DNA from: Bacillota bacterium | Lineage (GTDB): Bacteria > Bacillota_I > Bacilli_A > ML615J-28 > CAG-698 | Length of the DNA: 44,013 nucleotides | Assembly (NCBI GenBank): GCA_016280895.1 | Contig: JAEEHM010000099.1 | Span: 1 to 44,013 of the forward strand | Direction of reading: 5' to 3' | Shown: piece by piece, positions 1-9,593 of the stretch | How the letters are laid out: the number at the start of each line of letters is the position of its first letter | Position numbering within the stretch: position 1 is the first letter of the stretch | The notes under the pieces: generated by a model | Told to the model about the DNA's origin: nothing | Databases searched by the model: none | What the model saw: the letters and a program-made list of their open reading frames with translations, nothing else | Position numbers and translations under genes: made by a program

Positions 1-860
1 ATTAATGGATAAATTGCGACAGCAAAGAAGGATAGAATGAAATATCTAATTGTGTGTAAGAATAATAATTCTGGATTAATTAGATTAAATAAATATTTAA
101 TTCCTTCTTTTAACGCAAAGATTAATATAAAACCAATGATTACTCTAAATATCTTTTTTAATTTTGTACCCTCTTTAGGATCAAAATTAACGATTTTCTC
201 TTCAAATATTACGCCTAAGCTTAAGCCTAAAATAGTTCCAATTCCGCTAAAATCGTCTTTAGATGACGCAAAGAAGATAAAGATAAGACCAAATATTACA
301 AGGCCAATAAAAATAAAGGTCTTCTTTTCCTTGACTTTAGTAAAAAGTAGATAAACTAAAAAAGCAATAATAAAACCAAGAAGTGAACCTACTATTACAT
401 CAAGCAACCAATGTACACCTAAATATATTCTTGATAAAGCAACCATCACAATCATAAAGATGGCGAAAAGCCAAAACTTTTTGTTCTTAATTTGTAGTCC
501 TAGTGAACAGAACAAGGATGATGCCCACATAGCATGTCCACTTGGAAATGAATATGTACCCCTTAATTCTTCAGTATTCACAAAGAAGTTTTCCATCGAC
601 ACAAATCTTACATTCGGATCATTAATTGGTCTTTCTACCTTACATATATCTTTTAAGATGCTATTTGATGTACTTGCAATTAAAGCACTCACTCCCACAA
701 CAATTGGTATTTTTTTATCTATTGCCCAGTAACAAATTCCCATAATAACAATAAATATTAATTCTTGCCCAAACATTGTGAAGAACGCAAATATTACATC
801 AAATACAGCTTGAAAGTTTTCAAATATTCCTTGAAACCACTGTGAAAATGATACTTGCAT
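1..860 (-). CDS. PAP2-superfamily membrane phosphatase, truncated at the left window edge
   Basis: Manual minus-strand translation from ATG at 860 (RBS ggag upstream) is open to the window edge: MQVSFSQWFQGIFENFQAVF...KVERP...PSGHAMWASS...SRIYLGVHWLLDVIVG. These are the three PAP2 motifs. Absent from the ORF track because no stop lies in the window. Confidence 0.9.
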   Translation of the reverse strand, partial: MQVSFSQWFQGIFENFQAVFDVIFAFFTMFGQELIFIVIMGICYWAIDKKIPIVVGVSALIASTSNSILKDICKVERPINDPNVRFVSMENFFVNTEELRGTYSFPSGHAMWASSLFCSLGLQIKNKKFWLFAIFMIVMVALSRIYLGVHWLLDVIVGSLLGFIIAFLVYLLFTKVKEKKTFIFIGLVIFGLIFIFFASSKDDFSGIGTILGLSLGVIFEEKIVNFDPKEGTKLKKIFRVIIGFILIFALKEGIKYLFNLINPELLFLHTIRYFILSFFAVAIYPL

Positions 861-896
861 ATTTTTCTCCTTTTAAGATGCAATTTTATTCAATTT

Positions 897-902
897 ATTA
901 TA
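897..902 (-). promoter_or_regulatory. -10 element (TATAAT) of the PAP2 gene promoter
   Basis: Minus-strand TATAAT about 37 nt upstream of the ATG. Confidence 0.45.
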
Positions 903-940
903 TCATATTTTTTCGATATAAAAAAGAATAATCGCATTAC

Positions 941-969
941 TTTACTAAATTTTTAAAAAAGTATATAAT
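941..969 (+). promoter_or_regulatory. sigmaA-like promoter for the psuG unit
   Basis: TTTACT-17 nt-TATAAT, upstream of RBS ggagag and ATG at 1001. Confidence 0.6.
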
Positions 970-1000
970 AATTACAGATTAATTAAATGGAGAGATTTAT

Positions 1001-1924
1001 ATGAAAGAATACATGAAATATGTAAGTATCAGTAAAGAAGTAAAAAATGCACTTGATAATAATATTCCAATTGTTGCATTAGAATCAACAATCATATCTC
1101 ATGGAATGCCATATCCTAAAAATCTAGATGTTGCTAGAGCATGTGAAAATGAGGTAAGAAATAATGGCTGTGTTCCCGCAACAATTGCGATTATTAAGGG
1201 TAAAATTAAAATCGGCCTTAATGATGAAGATTTAGAATACCTCGCTAAAACTGGTCGCGCTGTCATTAAAGTATCAAGGCGTGATATACCATATGTAGTA
1301 AGCATGGGTCTAAATGGTGCAACAACAGTTTCTGCAACTATGTATATTGCATCCCTTGCTAATATCAAAATTTTTGCAACTGGTGGTATTGGTGGTGTAC
1401 ATCGTGGTGCTAGTGAAACATTTGATATTTCTTGTGATTTAGAGGAACTAGGCAGAACAAACGTATGTGTTGTATGTGCTGGTGCTAAAGCAATCTTAGA
1501 TCTTGCTAAAACAAAAGAATATTTAGAAACAAAAGGTGTTTTATTAATTGGTTATAACACAGATTATCTTCCTGCTTTTTATAATTCAAAATCAGCATAC
1601 ACTGTTGATTTGAATGTGAAAAAGCCAGAAGATATCGCCTCAATCATCAAATGTAAATATGAACTTGGACTAGATGGTGGTATCTTAATTACTAATCCAG
1701 TACCAAAGGAATATGAACTAGATGAAAAAATAATGAATAAAGCAATTGATGAGGCTATTGATGAAATGAATAAACTTGGTATTACTGGAAAAGAAACTAC
1801 CCCATATTTACTTGCTAAAATTTGCGAACTAACAGGTGGAGATAGTTTAGAATCTAATATCAAGCTTGTTTTAAACAATTGTAAACTGGCATCACTTATT
1901 GCGAAAGGTCTAAAAAATATATGA
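1001..1924 (+). CDS. psuG: pseudouridine-5'-phosphate glycosidase
   Basis: ALESTIISHGMPYPKN, TVSATMYIA, FATGGIGGVHRGA, NPVPKEYE motifs of the PsuG/YeiN family; about 307 aa. Confidence 0.92.
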   Translation: MKEYMKYVSISKEVKNALDNNIPIVALESTIISHGMPYPKNLDVARACENEVRNNGCVPATIAIIKGKIKIGLNDEDLEYLAKTGRAVIKVSRRDIPYVVSMGLNGATTVSATMYIASLANIKIFATGGIGGVHRGASETFDISCDLEELGRTNVCVVCAGAKAILDLAKTKEYLETKGVLLIGYNTDYLPAFYNSKSAYTVDLNVKKPEDIASIIKCKYELGLDGGILITNPVPKEYELDEKIMNKAIDEAIDEMNKLGITGKETTPYLLAKICELTGGDSLESNIKLVLNNCKLASLIAKGLKNI

Positions 1925-3078
1925 AAAAAGTTTTAGGCCTAATATTAGAACTAAATCCGTTTCATAATGGTCATAAATATTTCATTGAACAAGCAAAAAA
2001 GGAAGCAAATCCAGATGTAACTATTGCTATTATCACCTCTTCTTTTTCAATGCGTGGTGAAGTATCATTAATTGATAAATTCACTAAAGCCGATTTATGT
2101 ATACAAGAAGGAATAGATTTAGTTTTAGAATTACCATTTTTATATGCTAATAACAGTGCAGATTATTTCGCGTATTCTGCAATATCAATTCTAAATGAGG
2201 CTGGTATTACTGATTTAGCTTTTGGTACATGTATAGATTCTATTGATAAATTACAAAGAATTTATCAATACACCCTAAGTGATTCTTATAATTGTTTGTT
2301 GAAATCATTTTTAGATAAGGGCAATTCTTATCCAAATAGTGCCTTAAAAGCCTTTATGGAAGTTTGTGATGATAAAGAATTAATTAATAATTTCACTCTC
2401 CCAAACAATACCCTTGCTATTTCATATTTAAAAGCAATCGATTCAGTCAATAAATCAATTATCCCACATTCAATAAAAAGAATTGATAATATGTATTATG
2501 ATAAATCATTAAGCAATACTTCATATACTTCTGCTACTTCCTTAAGAGAAGCATTAAAAAAGAAAGAAGATATTTCTAAATATATCTTCTATTCTTATGA
2601 TTTTGTTGATGAAAAAGAAGCAAACAATAATTTATATCAATTATTAAAATTCAATCTCATCACAAAAGATGTAAAAGCATATGAAAATATTGCATCAGTA
2701 AATGAAGGAATTGAAAATAGACTAATTAATATTAATGATTGTGAATCTTATGACAGTTTTTTAGAAAATGCTGCTACTAAAAGATATCCACTCAATCGAT
2801 TAAAAAGATTAGTTTTAAATATTTTACTTGATACAAACAAAAAATATGAAAATATGAATTCATATCTTCCATACTTGCGTATCTTAAGAACTAATGATTT
2901 AGGACTCAAGCAAATAAAAAATAAAAAATGCATTACTAACCTTAGTAAAGCATTTAAAGAAATTGATGATGATTTAAAAGAAATATTAGATTTTGAATTA
3001 AAAGTTACAAAATTATATGATTTAATCACAAATAAAAATATTTATAAAGAAGAATTTATCTTTGGAGTAAGAAAATGA
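1921..3078 (+). CDS. tmcAL: tRNA(Met) cytidine acetate ligase (TmcAL/YlbM family)
   Basis: N-terminal LGLILELNPFHNGHKYFIEQAK nucleotidyltransferase motif; length about 385 aa; ATGA overlap with psuG. Confidence 0.85.
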   Translation: MKKVLGLILELNPFHNGHKYFIEQAKKEANPDVTIAIITSSFSMRGEVSLIDKFTKADLCIQEGIDLVLELPFLYANNSADYFAYSAISILNEAGITDLAFGTCIDSIDKLQRIYQYTLSDSYNCLLKSFLDKGNSYPNSALKAFMEVCDDKELINNFTLPNNTLAISYLKAIDSVNKSIIPHSIKRIDNMYYDKSLSNTSYTSATSLREALKKKEDISKYIFYSYDFVDEKEANNNLYQLLKFNLITKDVKAYENIASVNEGIENRLININDCESYDSFLENAATKRYPLNRLKRLVLNILLDTNKKYENMNSYLPYLRILRTNDLGLKQIKNKKCITNLSKAFKEIDDDLKEILDFELKVTKLYDLITNKNIYKEEFIFGVRK

Positions 3079-4025
3079 AAACTGATGAAATAAAAGCAAG
3101 TTTAGGTCAAATCTTTGATCCTGTAAGACATAAATCATTAGCTGAATTAAATGCAATCAAATATGTCGGCTTTAATGATGAAAAAGACAGTGTCGTCTTG
3201 ATTGTAGAAGTAAAAGATACAACATCAAAAGAAACTGATGCATTAAAGAGACAAATAGCTAAGCTAATAAAAATCGATTTAGGCTATTCAGGTGTGAAGA
3301 TTCAACTTGAAGAAAGCAAAACTTCAGGTGTTGGTGGTAAGGATACAAAATATATTTTTATAACATCAACTAAGGGTGGTGTTGGTAGATCAACAATTAC
3401 TATCAATTTGGCATACAGCCTAAAAGAAAAAGGCTATAAAGTCGGAATATTAGATGCATGTGTATACAATGCTGCAATTTCTAAGCTGTTGAAAGTTAAA
3501 GATGATCGTTTAGCAGTTGATGCTTCTAATAAATTAATTCCATTCCATCATGATGACATGGAAATCATCTCTACAGATTATTTTTCTGAGGAAGAGGAAC
3601 CATTAATGTGGCGAGGTGATATGATTTCATCAATGCTTTCAAATTATGTTTTCCAAGTAGCTTGGTCAAAGGATTTAGATTATATCATCATCGATATGCC
3701 TGCATCAACTGGTGATGCTTTAATCGATATGGCTAATTACCTACCTAGTGCTAAAGCTCTCATTTTAACTAATGATGATCATTTTAGTGCCCTTCAAGCC
3801 TTAAAAACATTTAAAGCCTTGATGGATTCTAAAATATCTACAATCGGTTTTGTGTTAAACAAAAGCAAAAATGAACACGATGTTAAAGAATATTTAGAAA
3901 ACAAATGTTTAGCTGAATTAATTGCATCAATTCCATTATCTAAATTAGATAATAATAATCGTTTCTTAGATAATGAGGCTAAAACCGCAATTGATGATAT
4001 TGCTGATTTAATATTAATCCAATGA
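3075..4025 (+). CDS. Mrp/NBP35-like P-loop ATPase with N-terminal MIP18/DUF59-like domain; divergent Walker A
   Basis: FDPVRHKSLAELNAIKYV (DUF59-like), STKGGVGRSTITINLA deviant Walker A, DYIIIDMPASTGD; no C-terminal CxxC. Confidence 0.75.
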   Translation: MKTDEIKASLGQIFDPVRHKSLAELNAIKYVGFNDEKDSVVLIVEVKDTTSKETDALKRQIAKLIKIDLGYSGVKIQLEESKTSGVGGKDTKYIFITSTKGGVGRSTITINLAYSLKEKGYKVGILDACVYNAAISKLLKVKDDRLAVDASNKLIPFHHDDMEIISTDYFSEEEEPLMWRGDMISSMLSNYVFQVAWSKDLDYIIIDMPASTGDALIDMANYLPSAKALILTNDDHFSALQALKTFKALMDSKISTIGFVLNKSKNEHDVKEYLENKCLAELIASIPLSKLDNNNRFLDNEAKTAIDDIADLILIQ

Positions 4026-4056
4026 AAAAAGGAACTTTTTTAAAGTTCCTTTTTAT
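4025..4056. terminator. bidirectional intrinsic terminator
   Basis: aaaggaacttt/aaagttccttt hairpin flanked by A and T tracts between convergent genes. Confidence 0.85.
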
Positions 4057-4367
4057 TTTTCTTCACTTTCTTCTTCTTCGTCTTCATCAACATTATTTTG
4101 TTCATAAAGATCCAACATTTCTTCAATTAAAGCCCATTCATCATCATTAGTGACTTCAAATAATTCACCACTAGCTTCTCCATCTTTTTCAATATATTGA
4201 GCAGCCATTACATTAATTCTACCATCTTCATCTTCATCTCCTACAGGATAGAATAGAACATAGTCTTTATTAAATTCATCTGCATGGAAAGTAAATAAGA
4301 TTTCACATAATACTTCATTACCATTATCATCAATGTAAGTCAATTTGTTGTCTTTTTCGTCTATCAT
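4053..4367 (-). CDS. DUF1292 family protein (YrzB-like)
   Basis: Acidic 104-aa protein, EVLCEILFTFHADEFNKDYVLFYPV; located after ruvX as in Firmicutes. Confidence 0.8.
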   Translation of the reverse strand: MIDEKDNKLTYIDDNGNEVLCEILFTFHADEFNKDYVLFYPVGDEDEDGRINVMAAQYIEKDGEASGELFEVTNDDEWALIEEMLDLYEQNNVDEDEEEESEEK

Positions 4368-4379
4368 ATTTTTCCTCCC

Positions 4380-4796
4380 TTATTTCAAAGAATCAAGATA
4401 AGATTGTAGAATAATGCTTGCAGCAATTTTATCGACATTCGCTTTTCTCTTTTTTCTACTTAAATCAGCATCTAACATATAGCTATGTGCCATTTTTGTT
4501 GTTAGGCGTTCATCATACATAATGACTTCAATTTTAAGTTCATCTTCTAACATTTTCTTAAATGTTTTACAGTAATCAGATTGAAATCCTTGTGATCCAT
4601 CCATATTCTTTGGAAGGCCAAGAACTATTTTTTCAATACCTCTTTCCTTCACCACTAGTTTAACACAATTTAATGCTGCTTGTAAATCATTTTCTTCAAT
4701 TCTTTCAGTTCCAATTGGACTTGCAATAATCCCTAAATAATCACTTACAGCCATTCCAACAGTACGAGAGCCTAAATCAATACCAAGTATTCTCAT
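4380..4796 (-). CDS. ruvX: Holliday junction resolvase RuvX (YqgF family)
   Basis: MRILGIDLGSRTVGMAVSD, VLGLPKNMDGSQG, YDERLTT motifs. Confidence 0.93.
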   Translation of the reverse strand: MRILGIDLGSRTVGMAVSDYLGIIASPIGTERIEENDLQAALNCVKLVVKERGIEKIVLGLPKNMDGSQGFQSDYCKTFKKMLEDELKIEVIMYDERLTTKMAHSYMLDADLSRKKRKANVDKIAASIILQSYLDSLK

Positions 4797-7499
4797 CTAG
4801 CATTCCTCTACCATCTTCTTAACAGCATTAAATGCATCAAGAAGTTTGCTGATGTCTTTACCACCAGCTTGGGCGAAATCAGGACGTCCACCACCATTAC
4901 CACCAGTAATGATTGCTGCAGCCTTCACAATTTGACCAGCATTTAATGAAGATACTTTATTCTTGCATACAAAGATAATCTTTCCATCATTAACAAGCGC
5001 AAATAGTATCATTGAATTCTCTTTTTGTTCAGCTAGGCTATCAGCTAAATCTTTTACACTAGCAAGATCACTATCTTTAATTTCTTTCATTAACACATTA
5101 ACATTATTTATTAGTTCAAAATCTTTGTTGAAAGAATTAATATCAAGCGCATTCTCACTCTTTGCTTTTTGATTAACTTTCTTTTCTAATTGCTTAGCTA
5201 ATTCTTTTAATTCATTTGCGTATTCTTTAACTTCAACAATATATTCATATGATTCAAAATATGCAGGCTTATTTAATTTAACTTCTTCTTTTAATACTTC
5301 TTTATAAGAATTGATTCTTGCTTCTAATGCTTGAATATCCTTATAAATATTTTCTAAAGTCTTATCAATTGCAGCCTTAATCATATCATTACTTGCAGCT
5401 TCAATTCTAAAAATACCAGATCCCTTAGATTCAATTCCTAGAATTGTGAAGTGCTTAATTTCTTTAGTATTTTTAACATGGCAACCACCACAAAATTCTT
5501 TTGAATAGTCCATATCAACAACACGAACCATCTTTCCATACTTCTCGCCGAATACTGCTTGTGCTCCAAGCTTCTTTGCTTCTTCAATTGGAAGAACCTT
5601 AGTAGATACTTCAATTTCATCTTCTATTTTTTGATTAACGATTTTTTCCACCTTTAATAATTCATCTTTAGTAAACATATTAAAGTTGTTGAAATCGAAT
5701 CTTAAGAATTCAGGTGATACATAAGAACCTTGTTGAAGAATGTGTTTTCCACCAACTTCTCTTAGTGCTTCATTCATTAAGTGAGTAGCACTATGGTTGC
5801 ATTGAATGTAGAATCTTAACTTTTTATCAACACATGCTTTTACGACATCGCCCTTATGAATCTCTACATCCTTCATATCAACAAGCATACCTGCTTGGCC
5901 ATTAGGTAATTTCAAAGTATCTAATACTTCGAAGTCTTCACCATTTAAAGAGATGCTTCCTCTATCACCAATTTCACCACCCATTTCAGCATAGAATGGA
6001 GTTTCTTTTAATACGATAACAGCTTTACCACTTGCACTTTGTGCTTCTTTATCATTGCTGAATAGACCAACAACTTCAGATGTTGCTTCTAAATTATCAT
6101 AACCAATAAATGTCGATTCTTCTTTGAATTTCATCATATCAGCATTTTGAACATTCATTGATTGCATAGCACCACGAGCTTTTCTAGCTCTTTCTTTTTG
6201 CTTTTGAAGTTCTTCTTTGAAGCCTTCTTCATCAACAAGATAGCCAGATTCTTCTGCTACTTCTTTTGTTAACTCTAGAGGGAAACCAAATGTATCATAA
6301 AGCAAGAAAGCAGTTGCTGCATCAATTTTCTTATCCTTACTAGAAGCCATAAAGTCTCTTAATTTCTTTTCACCAGATTCTAGTGTTGTCAAGAATTTTT
6401 CTTCTTCTTGCTTAATTTGTTGCGTTACAATTGCTTCTTTTTCAAGTAAGTAAGGATAGAATACTTCCATTAATTCTACACATGGTCTTACCAAACGATA
6501 TAAGAAAGCCTCATTCATACCTAACTTTTTACCATATCTAACTGCTCTTCTTAAGATTCTTCTTAAAACATAGCCACGGCCTTCATTAGAGAATGTAGCA
6601 CCATCAGAAAGCGCAAATACTGTACTTCTTACATGGTCTGCAATTACCTTAAATGCCATTTGGCCCTCGTATTTAATACCAGTAATTTCTTCAGTCTTAT
6701 TGATAATTGGCATAAATAAGTCAGTATCATAATTTGTTTCTACTTCTTGCATTACACAAGCAAGACGCTCTAAACCAGAACCGGTATCAATATTTTTAGA
6801 AGGAAGCTCTTTATATTCACTTCTCTTAACACCAATCTTCGAATTGAATTGTGATAATACTATATTCCAAATTTCAATATAACGATCATTTTCAATATCA
6901 TCTTTAATCATTCTTGGACCAATATTATCTTTATCGTATTTTGTTCCTCTATCAAAGAAAATCTCTGTATCAGGTCCACATGGTCCTTCACCAATTTCCC
7001 AGAAATTATCTTTTACAGGAACTAAATGATCAGGACTAATACCACATTCAACCCATCTATTAAATGTATCAGTATCATCTGGATAATATGTAATATATAA
7101 TTTATCTTTAGGGAAATCAAACCATTCTTTAGATGTTAGTAATTCTACTGCCCATTTAATCGCATCATCTCTAAAATAATCACCAACAGAGAAATTTCCC
7201 AACATTTCAAAGAATGTATGATGTCTTGCAGTTTTACCAACATTTTCAATATCATTAGTTCTAATTGATTTTTGGGCATTAGCCATTCTTCTATTTTGAG
7301 GGATTTCTCTTCCATCAAAATATTTCTTTAATGGAGCAACACCGGCATTAATCCAAAGTAAAGTTGGATCATTATGTGGTATTAATGATGCACTAGGGAT
7401 AATATCATGTCCCTTTGATTTCCAAAAATCCAACCACATTTGTCTGATTTCATAAGCTTTCATTTTCTTCATAATTTTATACCTTCTTTCATTTTGCAT
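4797..7499 (-). CDS. alaS: alanyl-tRNA synthetase (start may be internal at MKKMKAYEIRQ, near 7472)
   Basis: LFWINAGVAPLKKYF-type core, GRGYVLRRILRRAVRYG, HSATHLMNEALREVGG, CGGCHVKNTKEI, GGGGRPDFAQAGG. Confidence 0.97.
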   Translation of the reverse strand: MQNERRYKIMKKMKAYEIRQMWLDFWKSKGHDIIPSASLIPHNDPTLLWINAGVAPLKKYFDGREIPQNRRMANAQKSIRTNDIENVGKTARHHTFFEMLGNFSVGDYFRDDAIKWAVELLTSKEWFDFPKDKLYITYYPDDTDTFNRWVECGISPDHLVPVKDNFWEIGEGPCGPDTEIFFDRGTKYDKDNIGPRMIKDDIENDRYIEIWNIVLSQFNSKIGVKRSEYKELPSKNIDTGSGLERLACVMQEVETNYDTDLFMPIINKTEEITGIKYEGQMAFKVIADHVRSTVFALSDGATFSNEGRGYVLRRILRRAVRYGKKLGMNEAFLYRLVRPCVELMEVFYPYLLEKEAIVTQQIKQEEEKFLTTLESGEKKLRDFMASSKDKKIDAATAFLLYDTFGFPLELTKEVAEESGYLVDEEGFKEELQKQKERARKARGAMQSMNVQNADMMKFKEESTFIGYDNLEATSEVVGLFSNDKEAQSASGKAVIVLKETPFYAEMGGEIGDRGSISLNGEDFEVLDTLKLPNGQAGMLVDMKDVEIHKGDVVKACVDKKLRFYIQCNHSATHLMNEALREVGGKHILQQGSYVSPEFLRFDFNNFNMFTKDELLKVEKIVNQKIEDEIEVSTKVLPIEEAKKLGAQAVFGEKYGKMVRVVDMDYSKEFCGGCHVKNTKEIKHFTILGIESKGSGIFRIEAASNDMIKAAIDKTLENIYKDIQALEARINSYKEVLKEEVKLNKPAYFESYEYIVEVKEYANELKELAKQLEKKVNQKAKSENALDINSFNKDFELINNVNVLMKEIKDSDLASVKDLADSLAEQKENSMILFALVNDGKIIFVCKNKVSSLNAGQIVKAAAIITGGNGGGRPDFAQAGGKDISKLLDAFNAVKKMVEEC

Positions 7500-7730
7500 A
7501 TAGGAATAAAAAAATCCTATATGAAATAATTCATATAGGAGCGATTTTTCAAACGCGGTACCATCCTACTTACAAATAAAATTTGTATCTTAATTAGTTG
7601 TTAACGCCAACATACGAAAGATTTTCATCTTTAGCTCCAAAGTAGCATTAATCTTTTATTCTTAAGCTTTTCACCTACCAGCTCTTCTCTAAGCGAAATC
7701 AAAGACTAAATTCTTTTTCATAGCTCTATT
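7500..7730 (-). ncRNA. T-box leader, probable tRNA-Ala sensor upstream of alaS
   Basis: Minus strand shows AGGATGGTACCGCG (T-box), AGAGAAGAGCTGGTAGGTGAAAAGCTT (stem I) and a candidate GCU specifier in AATGCTACTTTGGAG (7644-7646). Confidence 0.92.
7505..7545 (-). terminator. T-box intrinsic terminator
   Basis: Minus strand: TCCTATATGAA TTAT TTCATATAGGA TTTTTTT. Confidence 0.9.
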
Positions 7731-7736
7731 ACAATA

Positions 7737-7765
7737 ATTATACACTTTATTTTTATTTTATGCAA
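7737..7765 (-). promoter_or_regulatory. sigmaA promoter of the alaS T-box transcript
   Basis: TTGCAT-17 nt-TATAAT on the minus strand. Confidence 0.75.
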
Positions 7766-7769
7766 TCTT

Positions 7770-9431
7770 TTATTTTACATTAATTATTGATGGAATAATA
7801 AATGGATGTTTTTTACTAATTTTATAGATAAAATCAGCAAGTATTTTTCTTAAATCTTCATTTGCTTTTGAAAGATCTAAATTTCTCTTATTCAAATAAC
7901 GATACACATTACTTAAACATATTTTTTTAAGTTCATCAATATATTGATCATCATCATACATAAATCCTATTGATACAACCTCAGGTCCACCAAGAACAAT
8001 TCTATATGTTGTATCAACACTTATAGATACAAAAATAATTCCTTCTGCACTCAATTGACCACGATCTTTTAATACAACTGAATTAATATCACCAATTAAG
8101 CTACCATCTCTTAAAATATCACCAGTTTCAATAAATTCAGATGTAGATATTAAATTACCATTTTCAAATTCAGCAACTTGACCATTTTCTAATAAAAGAA
8201 TATTCTCCTTTGGATAACCTGCATCGGTTGCAACATTTCTTTGTTGATACTGATGTCTAAATTCACCAACAATTGGGATAATGTACTTAGGTTTCAACAT
8301 CGCATACAACATTTTTAAATCTTCAGGAGATGCATGTGATGATTTGATTTGCGATTTTTGAATTTGATTAATATTAGCACCAGTGGCAAGAACCATCGAT
8401 AATGTCCTTTGCGCAATTTTTTCAGTTCCAGCAATAATTGGTGATAATAACATAATTTCATCATCTTTGTTGATTTGAATTAATTTATCTTGACCATTAC
8501 ACATTCTTTGAATCATATAGAATGGTTCATGTCTAACACCTGCTACTATTATTACTAAATCCTTATCATCATTTTTAATTTCTTCAGTTAAAAATTTTAA
8601 ATTTACTAATTTATCTTTCGGAATATTTAAATATCCACGTTCAATTGCGATATTCACAATTCTTTGTGTTTTTCTTCCAATAAGTGCAATTCTACGATTG
8701 TATCTTGTTGCAATATCTACTACTCTTTGAATTTTGTCTAAGTCAGTTGAATACAAACTAAAGAGTACTCTTTTATTTTTCATTACTGCTTTAGTAACAA
8801 TATTTTCATATTCCAAATGGTTGTTTGGACGATTAATATTACCTGTGCCAATTGATTCAGATGCTAATGCAAGTACACCATATTTCGCAATATCATTAAT
8901 ACGATCAAAAGAAATATGGTATTTAATATCAATATTGACATCAAATGAAAAATCAGGTGCATACACAATTGCGCCATCTTCGGTAATAATCGCAATATTT
9001 AAAGCTTCAGGAATACTATGGTTTACACTATAGAATTCTACCTTCACATTTCCAAATCTCAATTTTTTATCTTCATTTATACGATATAATCTATATGCAA
9101 CAATTGGCATTTCTGCTTCCTGTAAATTATCTTCTAAAATAGAAATAGTAAAATGACTACCATAAACATTTATATTAAATCTCTTTAAAAGCTCACATAC
9201 AGCACCAATATGGTCTTCATGTCCATGGCTTAAAAAGATACCTTGAATATCATCTTTACGTCCCTCTAAATATTCAAAATCTGGATATACTGCATCGATA
9301 CCAAGTAAATCCACTGTTGGATATTTTAATCCTGCATCTAAAATAAATAATGCTTTATCGACCTCAACTACAGTCATGTTCTTGCCATTTTCGCCAAGGC
9401 CACCTAAATTGAAAAATCTTATTCTACTCAT
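7770..9431 (-). CDS. rnj: ribonuclease J
   Basis: FNLGGLGENGKNMTVVE, FLSHGHEDHIGA, QIKSSHASPEDLKMLYAMLKPKYIIPIVGE. Confidence 0.93.
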   Translation of the reverse strand: MSRIRFFNLGGLGENGKNMTVVEVDKALFILDAGLKYPTVDLLGIDAVYPDFEYLEGRKDDIQGIFLSHGHEDHIGAVCELLKRFNINVYGSHFTISILEDNLQEAEMPIVAYRLYRINEDKKLRFGNVKVEFYSVNHSIPEALNIAIITEDGAIVYAPDFSFDVNIDIKYHISFDRINDIAKYGVLALASESIGTGNINRPNNHLEYENIVTKAVMKNKRVLFSLYSTDLDKIQRVVDIATRYNRRIALIGRKTQRIVNIAIERGYLNIPKDKLVNLKFLTEEIKNDDKDLVIIVAGVRHEPFYMIQRMCNGQDKLIQINKDDEIMLLSPIIAGTEKIAQRTLSMVLATGANINQIQKSQIKSSHASPEDLKMLYAMLKPKYIIPIVGEFRHQYQQRNVATDAGYPKENILLLENGQVAEFENGNLISTSEFIETGDILRDGSLIGDINSVVLKDRGQLSAEGIIFVSISVDTTYRIVLGGPEVVSIGFMYDDDQYIDELKKICLSNVYRYLNKRNLDLSKANEDLRKILADFIYKISKKHPFIIPSIINVK

Positions 9432-9526
9432 AATTTCACCTAATTTATTATATCATTAAATAATCTTTTTTACAATCTTTATTATAATTTATTTAGATAG
9501 GAATTATTCATTTAATTATTTATATA

Positions 9527-9566
9527 TAAAAAAAGAGGATTAAGAAAATCTTAATCCTCTCTTTTA
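9527..9566 (-). terminator. intrinsic terminator of the 21520->9594 unit
   Basis: agaggattaag aaaa tcttaatcctct hairpin with flanking A/T tracts. Confidence 0.9.
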
Positions 9567-9593
9567 TTACTTAATTATAAATTCAATTTATAA

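Noticed and set aside
37-732. + strand ORFs 37..354 and 460..732
   Set aside because: Antisense shadows of the PAP2 phosphatase on the minus strand, which has all family motifs and an RBS
1099-3029. Minus-strand ORFs 1099..1368, 1579..1878 and 2748..3029
   Set aside because: Antisense to the well-supported psuG and tmcAL genes; no family resemblance
5438-5620. Minus-strand 60-aa ORF inside alaS
   Set aside because: Out-of-frame overlap within the intact alaS reading frame; not a frameshift remnant
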